A stretch of 64,000 nucleotides of DNA from Margaritifera margaritifera (Eukaryota > Mollusca > Bivalvia > Unionida > Margaritiferidae). The DNA lies in the NCBI GenBank assembly GCA_029931535.1, contig JAQPZY010001405.1, forward strand, positions 1,325,001 through 1,389,000, in the 5' to 3' direction. This document shows positions 10,938-23,378 of this stretch, one piece after another. Each line of letters starts with the position of its first letter. The stretch's first letter is position 1. The position numbers and the translations under genes are program-made. The notes beneath the pieces were generated by a model. The model searched no databases. It was not told where the DNA came from and saw nothing but the letters and a program-made list of their open reading frames with translations.

Positions 10938-12921
10938 CTACAGAAGATAAACAATCAATGGCGTGGTTTGTTTTTTTAATTTATGTTTTTATATGTCAGG
11001 CACAAAAAATGCATACTCTTACAATGTCTGCTGATAGATTTAAATTTCAAGTCCACGGATGTGGGTCTTGAAAAATTAAACATTTATGTATACATGTAAA
11101 CAAACTACGACACTTTTTTTTTTTACTACATCGCTTTAATGAGTGCAGATTAGTATCATATAATACATTTCTGCTCATCTAAAACATTCAGATTTTCATT
11201 GAAAATCACTTTTGGAGAAGAATATATTTAAATTAAAAAACAAAGAAACCAACTATTATACGACAATCCATGCAAGCAAAACGTTTCCACCGATGGAGTG
11301 CAATCATATCTAGAAGTCATTGGTCTTTTCTGTCAGATCCATGCAGTCTTAGTTATATAACAGAATAAATCGTAATGTGCTAAAACCTTCTGTAGTACTT
11401 TAAAATGAAGTCCGAAAAAATATATGTTACACGAACCTGAATCGGACTGCATGCGCTCTCAGTACATCGCTGATTATCCGATCCGAACAGTGTAAAAAAG
11501 TGACTACTATTATATTTATTTCAAAGTGCCAAAACCTTCCGCTGTGGCTAACTAAATTACACTGACATCGTTACTCTACTCACAATGGCCGGAAAAAAAA
11601 GAAAAAAAAAGTTTAAAGGCATTGTAGTTATCAGAATGTACTAGTCATAGAGATTTCATCACGAGCCATTCTGACAGTCGATCAAACTCTAATGTATACA
11701 ACATTCTTCTGACAGACGTCTGCAACAGGTTAGAACTTCAACATCGACCACCTGAACTCAAGATATTTAATGGAAAAGTCTAAAGTTTCTAAACATCGTT
11801 CGGTCACAGAAGGATGATGTTGATTTGCTTTTGCATCATAGGATTTGGCTTTGGACAGATGTGTGGTACAAATACAAGGTCCCAAACGTTACTGATGGCT
11901 CACTCTCATCAGCTGTACACTAGACAACCACTGCAAACTAATGGTGTACGCAACGCTCTTTTAAATATTGTTCACATATTATCGTTCATGTTGACATACT
12001 TCTGTGTTGGGTCAATAAAGTATGTCATGGAACTGAGAATGGAAAGACTGAAACTGCATGTTATATTTGATCAAACACAGAACGGAAGCATTGTTCGAAC
12101 AATCTATGCATCCCATTCGATCTCCACAGTGACAGTTTTGTCGATTCTGAGGACGTTATGCGTTAATCATCGAGGTCGTGTTCTGGATTTTACCTTGCAA
12201 ACGATTTTTTTTCTTCGTCTAGACAGTTCATTCGTGATTTGTGATTATAAATGTAGAGCAATAATTCTTTTAAAAGTCTTGCATTGACGTATTCATTTAG
12301 ATCTGTGGTATATGCATATTTTCCCTAATGGCTTCAAATTACATCTCCGTATCTCTTGTGTTTTTTTTTAATAGTTTCAAACTAACTATGAAGACATGCT
12401 ATTGATTGTTATGTTTATAAAGAGACATCTCTCAATCATTCGGTCTAGCACACATTTCCCAATTTTACGATTTAATATATATTTTTAAAAATGCATCACT
12501 CTGGGATGCAGAAAGAAGTCTTGGTTAAGCGTTGTTAAATTTAATACCAGTAATAGAAATGTATGAACCTTTTACACCTGCACCATCTTGGCTTTGATAT
12601 GGAACAAAGCGTAATGGCAGTCCTTGGCTAGCGAAGATGCACCTGTTCGCGGATATGTAGTAAACCGGCGTTTACTGATATAATCAATATGTATATATGT
12701 ATGTATGTGTGTGTATATATATATATATATATTACAGTGTTGCACATTGAGCGCGGGGTCGAAATTTATTGTCCTATGTCCCCCAAATCTTGACCTTGTG
12801 CGCCCTCATGCGCGTTTTTTCGTCAGAAAAAAATTGAAAAATACGCCTACAGTTTTTATTAGTGCATGTCTATCCATGTCTTTGTTGGCGTTAGCAATGG
12901 CGGAAGTCGTAAAAGGTGATA
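10938..12921. other. AT-rich sequence; long unsupported ORF inside
   Basis: Contains a 157-codon + strand open frame at 11814-12287 with no recognisable domain, and a short (TATG)n(TA)n run at about 12692-12731. No other element seen. Confidence 0.4.
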
Positions 12922-13350
12922 AAACCTGTAAGGTGGCATTGAATATCTATTTTAAAACAATATATCTGCCACAAAAACATTTAAACCTGTAAGATAGCAC
13001 TGAATATCTATTTTAAAACAATGTATCTATCATGGAAACATTTAAACCTGTAAGATGACATTGAATATCTATTTTCAAACAATATATCTGCCATGGAAAC
13101 ATTTAAACCTGTAAGATTGTACTGAATATCTATTTTAAAACAATGTATCTGGAATTGAAACATGTAAACCTGTAAGATGGCATTGAATATCTATTTTAAA
13201 ACAATGTATCTGGAATGGAAACATTTAAACCTGTAAGATGGCCTTGAATATCTATTTTAAAACAATATTCCTGGAATGGAAACATTTAAACCTGTAAGAT
13301 GACATTGAATATCTATTTAAAAACAATATATCTGGCAATGAAAACATTTA
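12922..13350. repeat. Minisatellite, 61 base unit, 7 copies
   Basis: AAACCTGTAAGAT starts each unit at 12922, 12983, 13044, 13105, 13166, 13227 and 13288, followed by GAATATCTATTTTAAAACAA. Copies differ by a few point changes each, so the array is older than the 40-base one at 2152. Confidence 0.95.
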
Positions 13351-14805
13351 AGGTTTATGGTAGTTGGCCAAGTTGCAATGTAAAGTATTGGACGGCATTT
13401 AGTGTTACGTATTTTCAATGTTAAAGTCACCCCTACGGCGAGGAAGATTTAATTTATTTTGAGGGTCAAATAATGACAAAAGAGACTAAATTTATGCAAA
13501 TACTTAATTTGTCATTTATTTCATGATTTGTTAGTTTGGAAAGAAAAGTCATTCAGGAAACATAGGTATTTATTATAATAAATGCTGGTAGATAATAAGT
13601 GTACACTAAAGTTAAATGAGATCAAGATCCGGAACCGAAAATTCCATGGTGCAGCTCGTTTTAGGTTAACCAGATATTCAAACATGTTAATGTTTTCATG
13701 AGTTATTTGAACGCACGATAAAACTTTAATTGCAATAATGTAGGTGTTCAAGAAAAATATGATAGTACTGTGCTGACCACAAAGTTAAGGTGGCCAAACT
13801 GTCGAAGCAAATACATGTAATATTATCTCATTTTTTTAAGCACTATTAGCACATTATGTACTATTATTTTCATTTGTTCCTCTAAAATGGTGTGTCCGCC
13901 AGATTTGGAGGGTGCGAGACACGGTGTCCCATGCATATATAAAATTGTGATTAGGAGATGTCAGTTTCAGCGTTTGCGTGTGACTTGTCTTGGTGCGATG
14001 GATGGTATTCTGTTTACTCTGTTTACAAATGAATCACAGACATTACTGCATGTCCTTGATATGTATTATTTGAAGTTCTGTCACAGTCTTGTGATGCTGT
14101 ATGTGCTACCAAATCAAAGTACAATCACAGCCTTCCCACATGTACCGATTTTTTCAGCATTTTACAGAATTTTTGTCATAGTTGCTGATACACTGACGGA
14201 TAATCAAGACGTGTAGATTTTTTTCATGATCAAAATTTACATCATTAAACTGACCGTTTCTTTCGGTTGCCCGCATATATTGCTTAATTTTCTTTTCAGA
14301 ATGTCTCTAGTATTTTAAAGTATTGCAAGCCGTAAAGATAAATTACAGAAAAATACCATGAGAATTATAGATACTTCGGCTTTGGTTTTACTTCTACCTT
14401 TTTCCTTCGTGATTTCCTTTACAAGCAGAAACAAGCACCCTTGTTTAAAGGGAAAAGATAACGAAGTACATGTATATACTTCTTAAAACAGAAGCATGTG
14501 CGTGGGAGTGGAGTATGTCTGTTCTCTAATTCTTTGTGAAATTATTTTTCATGCTATGTTTAATTCTGCTCAAATGCTCATGTACCACCACGTGCTGTAT
14601 ATACAAGTATCTACTACTAATACGACTACTACTACTACTAATAATAATATGCGATCGAATTTAAATAGCTATTTAACTTAAATGTCCGAAAAAGCATTTT
14701 AAAGATATATTTAGGCATTTCGAAAAATATATTTAGGCATTTCGAAAAATAAAAAAGGCTTAATTCGTGTGTTATGCATGTATGTATGTACGTATCCAGA
14801 CATGT
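13351..14805. other. AT-rich sequence without a supported gene
   Basis: A 109-codon + strand frame at 13887-14216 has no domain or splice support. Short ACT triplet runs lie near 14618-14650. Confidence 0.4.
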
Positions 14806-14806
14806 C

Positions 14807-14898
<92 letters not shown>

Positions 14899-14928
14899 GA
14901 TAGATAAATAAATAAATAGATAGATAGC
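14806..14928. repeat. (GATA)n microsatellite with AAAT interruptions
   Basis: About 30 tetranucleotide units. Near the right edge GATA units alternate with AATA units, a typical decay or motif-switch pattern. Confidence 0.96.
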
Positions 14929-15196
14929 AACGGACACCAGAGGTAGCTTTGCAATATAGCGACATACGAGTCTCATCTTTAGTGTATGCAGCTCAGAATA
15001 AAAGAAGAAAAAAAAGAGGAAAATGGAGTTCTATTTTTTCTTCAAAATACGATACACTGGTGCAGTGGATACTTTCGTCGCCAATGAAGAAACAAAATGA
15101 AAATTAAATTTGCAGTTACATTTGAACCATGTTATGGCGTTCTTATCCATATAACTTCTAAAACAAAGCCTGTTCAACCAACGCTAATCGCCAGAA

Positions 15197-15227
<31 letters not shown>

Positions 15228-15231
15228 ATAG
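15197..15231. repeat. (AAAT)n microsatellite
   Basis: About 8 units. The sequence on either side (14929-15608) holds nothing recognisable. Confidence 0.9.
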
Positions 15232-15607
15232 AAAGTAAGGATAACAGTCGCTTCAATTCAAATTTAAATGATTTCAATACTGGTTCTCAATTTGTTAAAT
15301 TTGTGGGAAGACAGGCCTATGAAATTTGTTACTGGGGAAAAAGAGCTTGACGAATAATTCCTGCCTGACCAATTCAGATCAGAAATAAGTAAATAAGTAA
15401 CTGTCTTGGCATGAAAACCTCAATTAGACCTGTGATTAGTATAGTTCTAGCGTGTATCATAGGTTGTGTCTGATCAGCAAAATAGATTGACATTTAATTA
15501 AAATGCATCAGTGTTATACATGAAGCTTTGTTTCAGTATGTTTTTGATGGATACTTGCATAATTACGCAATTCAATGTATAGCCACACATACAAAATTAG
15601 GTTTCAA

Positions 15608-15608
<1 letters not shown>

Positions 15609-15697
<89 letters not shown>
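15609..15697. repeat. (GA)n microsatellite
   Basis: About 42 GA units with one AA interruption near the end. It produces Arg-Glu and Ser-Leu pseudo-ORFs on the two strands. Confidence 0.97.
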
Positions 15698-15698
<1 letters not shown>

Positions 15699-16272
15699 GA
15701 GAATGGTGTGTGCGTGGATTTAGTATGCAGGAGTGAATCTGTGGATGAAATAATTCTGTCAAGGATTTCAAAATTCCAGTTCACGTACTTGCACTTTTAT
15801 GAGTATATTTCCATAAGCTGCATTTCCAATATAATTAGTTTTCATCAGATTATATTTTGTCATCAAATACATTTCGCACTGCATAAAAACCAATCTTTTT
15901 ATCTTTATACGACTAAACTTAAAAATTTGCTAAAATCAGTTTCTTTGTTATGATTGATTTATAACATTTTAATAAACGAAACTGATTTTCTCAGGAATAA
16001 ATCTCAATGTATGATAACACTGAAACATGAAAAATAAATCATTACAATCCTTGTAAGACTTAAGAGTGTATTCAAATTCCTTTTACTTACATGAAATGAA
16101 AATAAATAAATACAAATAAGCAATGTGAATAAAATATTATGGAATGATCTGTAACAGAATTAGAATTGTGAAGTGAAAATATATTCTTTACAATTAGAAT
16201 CTATTGAACTCCAAGCTTTCGGTACGAAAAAGCACAATAAAATGGCATCAAGTGCATATCGGTTGTTTCGTC
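15698..16272. other. AT-rich spacer
   Basis: Nothing recognised; an open + frame here is only the continuation of the (GA)n pseudo-ORF. Confidence 0.4.
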
Positions 16273-16420
16273 TGGACATAAGGGACTCAAATATCCCCAT
16301 TATTTTTACTGGACATAAGGGGCTCATATATCCTCATTATTTTTACTGGACATAAGGGGCTCAAATATCTCCATAATTTTTACTGGACGCAAGGGACTCA
16401 AATATCCACATTATTTTTGA
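16273..16420. repeat. Minisatellite, 37 base unit, 4 copies
   Basis: TGGACATAAGGG recurs at 16273, 16310, 16347 and (as TGGACGCAAGGG) 16384, each followed by CTCAAATATCC and a T-rich end. Confidence 0.93.
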
Positions 16421-17130
16421 AATTATCCCATGTATTATTTTTCTTTCTTGGTATACACGTCTACGGTTGTTTCATCTGTGCCCATTTTTTTATGGTACTA
16501 CAATAATAGAATGATTCCAGATAAAATGATAGTATACTATTTTTTACTGTATGAGTTGAGGAGGACTTTTACGATTGATATATTTATATAAATTTTCTTT
16601 ACAGCTTGAAATGTTCAATTTAACTTTGTAAATGTCCAAAGAGTATTAATTATAACGATATGGCTTAATAATCAATTTTTGAAACGAATCAGTAAATCAA
16701 TCAAATAGTCTGCCAAACACCCAGTCAAATGCTGTATATAAAATTGAATTATCTCAGTGATTTTATTCATTGAATTTCATGACTCTTAATAGATATACAC
16801 GCAGTCATTTGTCTTACATAACTAAAATACATTATGATTAAGCCAACTGCACTTTACATAAAATTTCTTGACAAAGAAGTAATTTATTGTTCCCAGCATG
16901 ACGCTATTTTTTGAAATGGAAATAAGGGGTAGGTTATATTGAAACGTCAACAAGATGATTGGTGTGTGTTTTAGAGATGTGGGAAAAATAACTTTCTCGA
17001 CATTTAGCGGATTTTATTCACAAGACTATCACAACAAACCCTACATAAACTCTGCGAAAAATGAATATAAAGGGTGAGAATAAAGAAAAGTTGTGCTACT
17101 GGAAAAAAAAAATAGAAATTCTGCTATGTG
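16421..17130. other. AT-rich spacer
   Basis: No gene, array or element recognised. Confidence 0.4.
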
Positions 17131-17141
17131 GATAGATAGAT

Positions 17142-17223
<82 letters not shown>
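17131..17223. repeat. (GATA)n microsatellite
   Basis: About 23 units with one TATAGATA slip near the left end. Confidence 0.96.
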
Positions 17224-17250
17224 GGAAGGTTGGAATATAGTAACAAGTTG

Positions 17251-17252
17251 AA

Positions 17253-17331
<79 letters not shown>

Positions 17332-17375
17332 ATTTGTAAATTTGTAAATAAATAAATATTTAAATAAATAAATTT
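17251..17375. repeat. (AAAT)n microsatellite
   Basis: About 21 perfect units, then two short AAAT runs broken by AATTTGT and ATATTT. Confidence 0.96.
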
Positions 17376-18138
17376 TAATTTCCTCATATATCGCGGAAAA
17401 TTTATACACTTCCATGCCAAACAGTGCGTGCAGAGTATATACCTGGATAAGTAAGTAACGGGAGTTTATGCAAGATCATGCACATTTCTTGTTATCCTTT
17501 CCCTAAAGTAATTGGGAGTAATTTTAAGGCCATCTCTGTTATCTGAAATAGATTACTCCCCTTCAGATCCAGATTTTGTTCCACACACAGCTGAGAACCA
17601 GGTCGATTTCACTGATAATAAACCAGGTTTTTAACATGTACTCAATGCGAGGGATCAATTTACATGCATAAATTGTTCTAAAACTGCTGAGCGGTGCATA
17701 GTATGCTCAGAATTTATTATATAGTTATCTATAAATTTATTCCTAATTTCATTTGCACGATTTTATGTTCTAATAACGATAAGATTACATCATGCCGATA
17801 TTTATCTTCAAATGACATGCAAATTACGAACCGTTTGTTTTAAAGCATCTACAGTTTGTTTCTTTGAGACAATTAAAGTTAGGCCTTTTTATCGCTGAAA
17901 ATTAATATATAATTCAAGCATAGTCAGTGAACAAGAAATCTATAATTTTCAAATAAATGCATACATTATTATATATTTCTAGATATGTTTGAATTATTTC
18001 GCTAGTTTTATACATTGTTTTCTTTAAGTGTTTCTTATCTTGTCATTTATCTTTCAAAGAACAAGGATATGTATGTATGTTAGGACTTGAATATTTGCCC
18101 TCTTTTGATTTCCCTGTTCTGAAAATAAACTAGAAACG
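17376..18138. other. AT-rich spacer
   Basis: No gene or repeat array recognised. Confidence 0.4.
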
Positions 18139-18210
<72 letters not shown>

Positions 18211-18232
18211 GATGATGATGATTATTCTTATT

Positions 18233-18263
<31 letters not shown>

Positions 18264-18306
18264 TTATTATTATTATTGTTGTTGTTGTTGTTGTTGTTAT
18301 TATTAT
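18139..18306. repeat. Compound trinucleotide array
   Basis: In order: (AAT)n, a short GAT run, (TTC)n, (TTA)n, (TTG)n and (TTA)n again. Neighbouring motifs differ by one base, consistent with stepwise motif conversion. Confidence 0.95.
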
Positions 18307-18322
18307 TCCTATATTCTTGTAG

Positions 18323-18616
18323 GTAGATTTAAAAAATATTCCCTATGTTGATACACTGTTCCCTTTTTGTGCAGACATAAAAGATGCTGTTAAATGTCTC
18401 AAGAACAATAACGTGAGAAACGCTTACTTACCTTCTTACACTTACTATGATGCAAATTACATTAAGTTATGTAACTTTATGCAGAGAATTAGCAATAATA
18501 AAAATTTCTTGCGTTGTTTTGTTCTTTATCTAGCAAAATCTTTAAAAGTTAGTCAGTGTGTTAGTCCTGAAATTGTTATGTTCGTAGTTGTACTATATTT
18601 TCATGGATGTATATAA
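18323..18616 (+). CDS. Candidate exon with stop, 97 codons, product unknown
   Basis: A fair acceptor (CCTATATTCTTGTAG) is followed at once by an uninterrupted frame of 97 codons that ends at TAA, or possibly near a weak GTAGTT donor at 18584. The peptide opens VDLKNIPYVDTLFPFCADIK and later has LPSYTYYDANYIKLCNFMQR. It looks more protein-like than most frames in this half: mixed hydrophobic and polar residues, few homopolymer runs. The last 11 codons lie in the first copy of a 136-base tandem duplication, so the true coding end may be earlier. No family is recognised; a passing likeness of the DAVKCLKNN stretch to a reverse-transcriptase motif does not extend. Confidence 0.33.
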   Translation, partial: VDLKNIPYVDTLFPFCADIKDAVKCLKNNNVRNAYLPSYTYYDANYIKLCNFMQRISNNKNFLRCFVLYLAKSLKVSQCVSPEIVMFVVVLYFHGCI

Positions 18617-18840
18617 TCTGGGACGGTGGCCAATGTTACAAGCATACAAGATTATACTACTACTAATACTATTATTATTATTATTATTATTGTTGTTGTT
18701 GTTGTTGTTGTTGTTGTTCGTAGTTGTACCATATTTTCATAGATGTATATAATTTGGGACGGTGGCCAATGTTACAAGCATACAAGATTATTATACTATT
18801 ATTATTATTGTTGTTGTTGTTGTTGTTGTTGTTGTTATAG
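18581..18840. repeat. Two-copy tandem duplication, 136 bases, with trinucleotide tails
   Basis: TTCGTAGTTGTA at 18581 recurs at 18717. Both copies carry GGGACGGTGGCCAATGTTAC and end in (TTA)n(TTG)n runs, which probably mediated the duplication. Confidence 0.93.
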
Positions 18841-21432
18841 AAAATCGGTTTAAAGAAATTTCATATTGTAAAGTAATTTTTTTTAGAAAATTTTATTTTT
18901 GAGACATGAAAATTGAGTTTATGTCTTTTTTTTAAATATTTTATGATGGAAAAAAGTTAGGAAGCGAACTTTTTGGGGAGAACTAAATTTTGTTTTCTTT
19001 TTTTTTTTTTTGTTGAATATAAATATATATAAAGGCTTTGTATAGAAGTCTTCAATCATTATTTCCTCAATTTGAGATTATTATAAAGCATAAACTTTAA
19101 ATATATTCCATAGAAATGTACAGAGAATATTGAGATAAACTATGCGATGCTGAGAAAGAAGTAAACCATGGAGGACTCAATCAATCTACCTATCAACAGA
19201 TCTCATAAAAAATATATATAAAACAATACTTAAAATAACAGACTCACTGAATATACGTTTGTCATTTTTGTACAGAATGCGTATTAACATGATCGGGTTA
19301 TACAGTAGGGTGCTGAACAATTTTGTAATATATGGTAGTTTTTTTGTTTTTGTTTCCTAGCGATAAGTAACTTATTATTATTATTATTATTATTATTAGT
19401 AGTAGTAGTAGTAGTATTTATTATTATTATTATTTTATTGACTCCACTCATTTTCATTCACTTTTATCAAAAATAAATAGCAGCCGAAGAGAAGTTGAAT
19501 TTGGAAACGATGACATATACTGCTTTAGTACCCTAATTTTATTTTACCTCTATTATTTCAACAGACAGATTCTTTAATGTTGACAAAATTAGGAAAATAA
19601 ATGGAAAATTATTATCGAGTATTTAATGATATTTCCATCGACTGTATCAGTGGGAAACCATCTTGATGAGGGCATTCAAACTTCTACTTCATCAACTGTA
19701 TTTGAAAATTTGTATAAAGGGTTTGACTCCAAATGCTGTGGCTCGAAAAGGGCCTTTAATGAGGAACCGTAAACTAGGTACTATTTATACATCATTACAT
19801 CACAATGCAAGTACGCTGATCGTGAATGAGTTCAATTTCTTCATAGTCCTTTTTCATTCTTTTCACCTTTTAGAAGCCAAGTTACATTACTTTTTCTACT
19901 TCCAGAATGCAATACAAGAAAGGAATAAACTTCAAAAACAAAGTTTTTTGTCCATGATAAAAACAATAGATGTGATCTTGGGTGTGTTTTGAAAATACAG
20001 AAGAATTTGTCATTAGACCTACATTTTAAAAATGTTTTCAGAAATATATTAACACACACACGCACACACACACACACACACACACGCGCGCGTGAGGATT
20101 CCTTTCTGGTTTTATTTTTAGTTAGATATTATGACATAGCGCTCTGTCTGTCTCTATCTATCTATCCTATCTGCCTGTCTGTGTCTCTTTCTCGATCTCT
20201 ATCTCTTTCTCTCATTTTTGCATTTAAGTATTTTTTTAATGTCGTATTTCAAATGCACTTGTGTCATGTACGAAGTTTGGTCCTTTTAGAGAAATGATTA
20301 CATAAAATGATAGCAATTATGTCTGTTAAACCAAATGTTTTAATCTACTGGAAATAGGATTATAGCCCGGCTTAGCCCGTATGTTAAAAGTACGGATTGC
20401 CAATAAGCTTCTATGTTCAAACCAAACTATCATCACAAAACCACTTATATGACAGACTAGAATGTTCTGTGGTTTTGTAACCAACGCTTACAGTAATTAA
20501 ACCAAAATTTGTAACGGCAACTCTCAACCCGTTGCAACCACTATAGCTCATGGGAGATAAATCTGCAATAACAAACGCAAGGGATACAGTCCAGCTTACT
20601 TGTAAACAGTGAACAGTCGATTATTAGCAAGCCAATGGTACTAATTTCAGATAATTTAATGAGAACTTTACCCTCGCTTTAAATTAGGAACTTAAAGTAA
20701 TAAGTGAGATATCTCCAGTCTTACATCTACAATAATTATTTTATTTGTCAGGTGGCGAGCTACAGTTTAGTATTTTGCATAGGTTAGATTTTTAAAGAAA
20801 AATAATGACCCACGTTTTCGTCACTGGTTATCCTGGCTATTTAAAAAGACCTTGTATATCTAGGTATTATTAAAAGAACTTTTAATTATCTTTATTATGG
20901 TGCATGATTGATGGGTGCAATTTGGGTTATAGAGTATACAGCTTGGCCTTACTTCAGATGTGCATCTATCAAAAAACTGCTAGCTCCGCTTGGTCATTTT
21001 CATTTCCTGGACTTACATGAATTACAAAAAATATAAAAAGTAAAAAAAAAGTTATCGGCTCTTTTTTTAAAACTTTTTATATGTTTTGTAATTCATTCAT
21101 TGTACTTTCAGAAACTGGTATTGCCTACTCTGGCAAAATTCGTTTCCCTATTTTTAATAACTGCTAAAAATAGTGTACTTTGGACTAATTCAGACTGATT
21201 TTTCGAGCACATCGGAGCGGACATATTTTGTCATCTGTGTGCTTAAATCGTGTACAATTTCCACAAGTACAATATGTAAAGAAATTTCAGCCACAGTACA
21301 TTAAAATATCATATAGGTATGCCAACATTCTCTTCATTGTGCATGTTGCAAATTCAGACCTTACACCTGTCACACTCTCAGAAGTTCATAATATCTGTAG
21401 AGCGCCACCTTAAGTAAAATTAAATACTATAA
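18841..21432. other. AT-rich sequence without a supported gene
   Basis: Contains a (TTA)n(GTA)n(TTA)n run at about 19371-19433, a CA/CG run at 20051-20091 and a degenerate CTGT/CTAT tract at 20142-20212. No coding-like segment is supported. Confidence 0.4.
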
Positions 21433-21640
21433 CCTGCTATCCCTTAAAGTGAACCATACCATCTTGTTTACAATATTATTTACCTGCTATCCCTAAAAGT
21501 GAACCATACCATCTTGTGTTTATAATATTATTTACCTGCTATCCCTAAAAGTGGATCATACCATCTTGTGTTTACAATATTATTTACCTGGTATCCCAAA
21601 ATATGGATCATACCATCTTGTGTTTACACTATTATTAACA
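21433..21640. repeat. Minisatellite, 50-52 base unit, 4 copies
   Basis: CCTGCTATCCC, an ACCATACCATCTTG-like block and an AT-rich end recur at 21433, 21483, 21535 and 21587. Confidence 0.93.
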
Positions 21641-22277
21641 TAAACACAGGCGAAATTGTTACGAACATGTTTACCTACTTTTCATTTACTTTGTATTCAT
21701 CGTTTGTCACATTCGTGACCTGAGCGGAATAAACATTTTCTACCATTGTAGAAGTTGGTACAACAGTAAACAGTAACCTATAATCCCAATGAAACCTTGC
21801 AATTTGTAAGAACCATAAGTCTTTCTGAAGACACTGTTTACTTCTATTAGAATGTTCGTGATTTTTCAATGCTTTACATATTATGTCTGTCAACCGTCGA
21901 TCCATCTAGCAATCTAGCATATCACTTTGAAATTTACCGTTTTTCTTACTACAGTTTATACTGGTTATTCGTAGACTCATCTTTAAAATACTGAATAGCC
22001 GTCACAAGCTAGAAATACTTATTAATGAGAATATAAACTGTTTGTTTTATAATCATTATGATACACTTTTTAGGAAGTATTTGACCCATTTGTGGTTTTT
22101 GGAGCCATTTTCTTCTATTCCATTTTTATAATTTGTTTGTTTGGTTGTTGTTAAGAACTGAAATCATAACGTCTTGTTTTACGCCATCAACTGGTTCATT
22201 ACGTTGCTGACTATTGCGTCACACTTTGGGTGGTCTTCGGTTGGGTGTAAACGATGTTCATTACATCATTTGGCTGG

Positions 22278-22316
22278 TACCGGCCTAAATTGGCCAGTCA
22301 ATGACATAGGCCGGTA
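22278..22316. repeat. Perfect 10-base inverted repeat
   Basis: TACCGGCCTA and TAGGCCGGTA are separated by 19 bases, in a patch richer in GC than its flanks. It might be part of an old DNA element; no outer ends were found. Confidence 0.7.
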
Positions 22317-23321
22317 ACTAGTCAAATCTTTTTCGCGTTGCGTCATGGATAAAAGTACGATATTTTTGTATTTTGTTCAAAGATGGCGGTTGCTAGCTAT
22401 CTCCATACTCACGAGCACTGGACGTGTGACGCAGTTGTCATCGAAATTACGTCATAATTCTGGTACGACCTTTATGCTTGGTACGGATAGTACGACAGTC
22501 GGGTGGCATACTAATTGGACATTTAATTCGAATTTGCATTATTATTGTCACTAAGCATGAACCAACTATCAGCATGGCATTAAACTTCGATATGACTATT
22601 CTAATAAGTTGTGGTACTGCTCTGCCCGGGTTTGAGGAAGCCAACAACTAGATCTAGGATTTATATCAATTAAAACATGATTATTCATGTTGACTAATAA
22701 CAGTACAAAATTTAATCAGGTAGGTTTTGATATGAAAAGAAGGATCATTCCAAAGTCCTACCAATAGATTTCTGTGGCATAATTCAGTTATACAATGAGA
22801 AAGTAATCGATTCTATGAACCCCTTGCTTTGTAAGACCGCTCTTTCCCGATGCAGATTTCGATGACCTCATTACTGGTCATAGTAAATGAATTTTTTATC
22901 TTAATTCACATCCTGTAACACATAGACACCTTTTATACTAGAAAATAGCAAGGGACAGCACAAATTATAAAAATATTAAGCCAAGCCCTGAAAAGATAAT
23001 ATTGGAAAATTTTGCTGCGTCATGCATCGCGTGAGAATATGTCCCCATGATACACATCTAGACGGTTTTTTGACAGTTAATTTCGCACGCTATCGATATT
23101 GCATACAATGGTAAATAGAATAATTTTCGTCTTATTTTCATTGCTCTTTGGACTTACTTAATGAAGAGCAGGCATTTTGACTGCTGTGTGAGGTCGATGG
23201 AATGAAGAGACATTTTCTTATCCCTTTGCTAAAAATTAAAAAGCAAACATCAACATTTTCTACTGCTGTGACAAACAACTGTTAGCTTTGGTGCCCTGAT
23301 GTGTATGTGTGTGCGCGTGTG

Positions 23322-23324
<3 letters not shown>

Positions 23325-23378
<54 letters not shown>
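23325..23378. repeat. (GA)n microsatellite
   Basis: About 27 GA units, preceded by a short TG/CG run. Confidence 0.96.

Noticed and set aside
11814..12287. 157-codon + strand ORF
   Set aside because: It is long for this base composition, but there is no domain, no clear splice sites and no coding-like composition. About one such ORF by chance in 64 kb is not surprising.
18377..18440. Reverse-transcriptase remnant suggested by IKDAVKCLKNN
   Set aside because: The likeness is limited to a few residues. The glycine and aspartate that should follow in LINE reverse transcriptases are absent.
1369..18616. One + strand gene linking the exon candidates at 1369, 5027, 9893 and 18323
   Set aside because: Exit and entry phases do not match between successive candidates, and the 5027 segment appears to start with its own ATG.
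22380..22395. Promoter with a YY1-type AAGATGGCGG site (a similar motif lies near 40065)
   Set aside because: No credible first exon or other core-promoter sign lies next to either motif.
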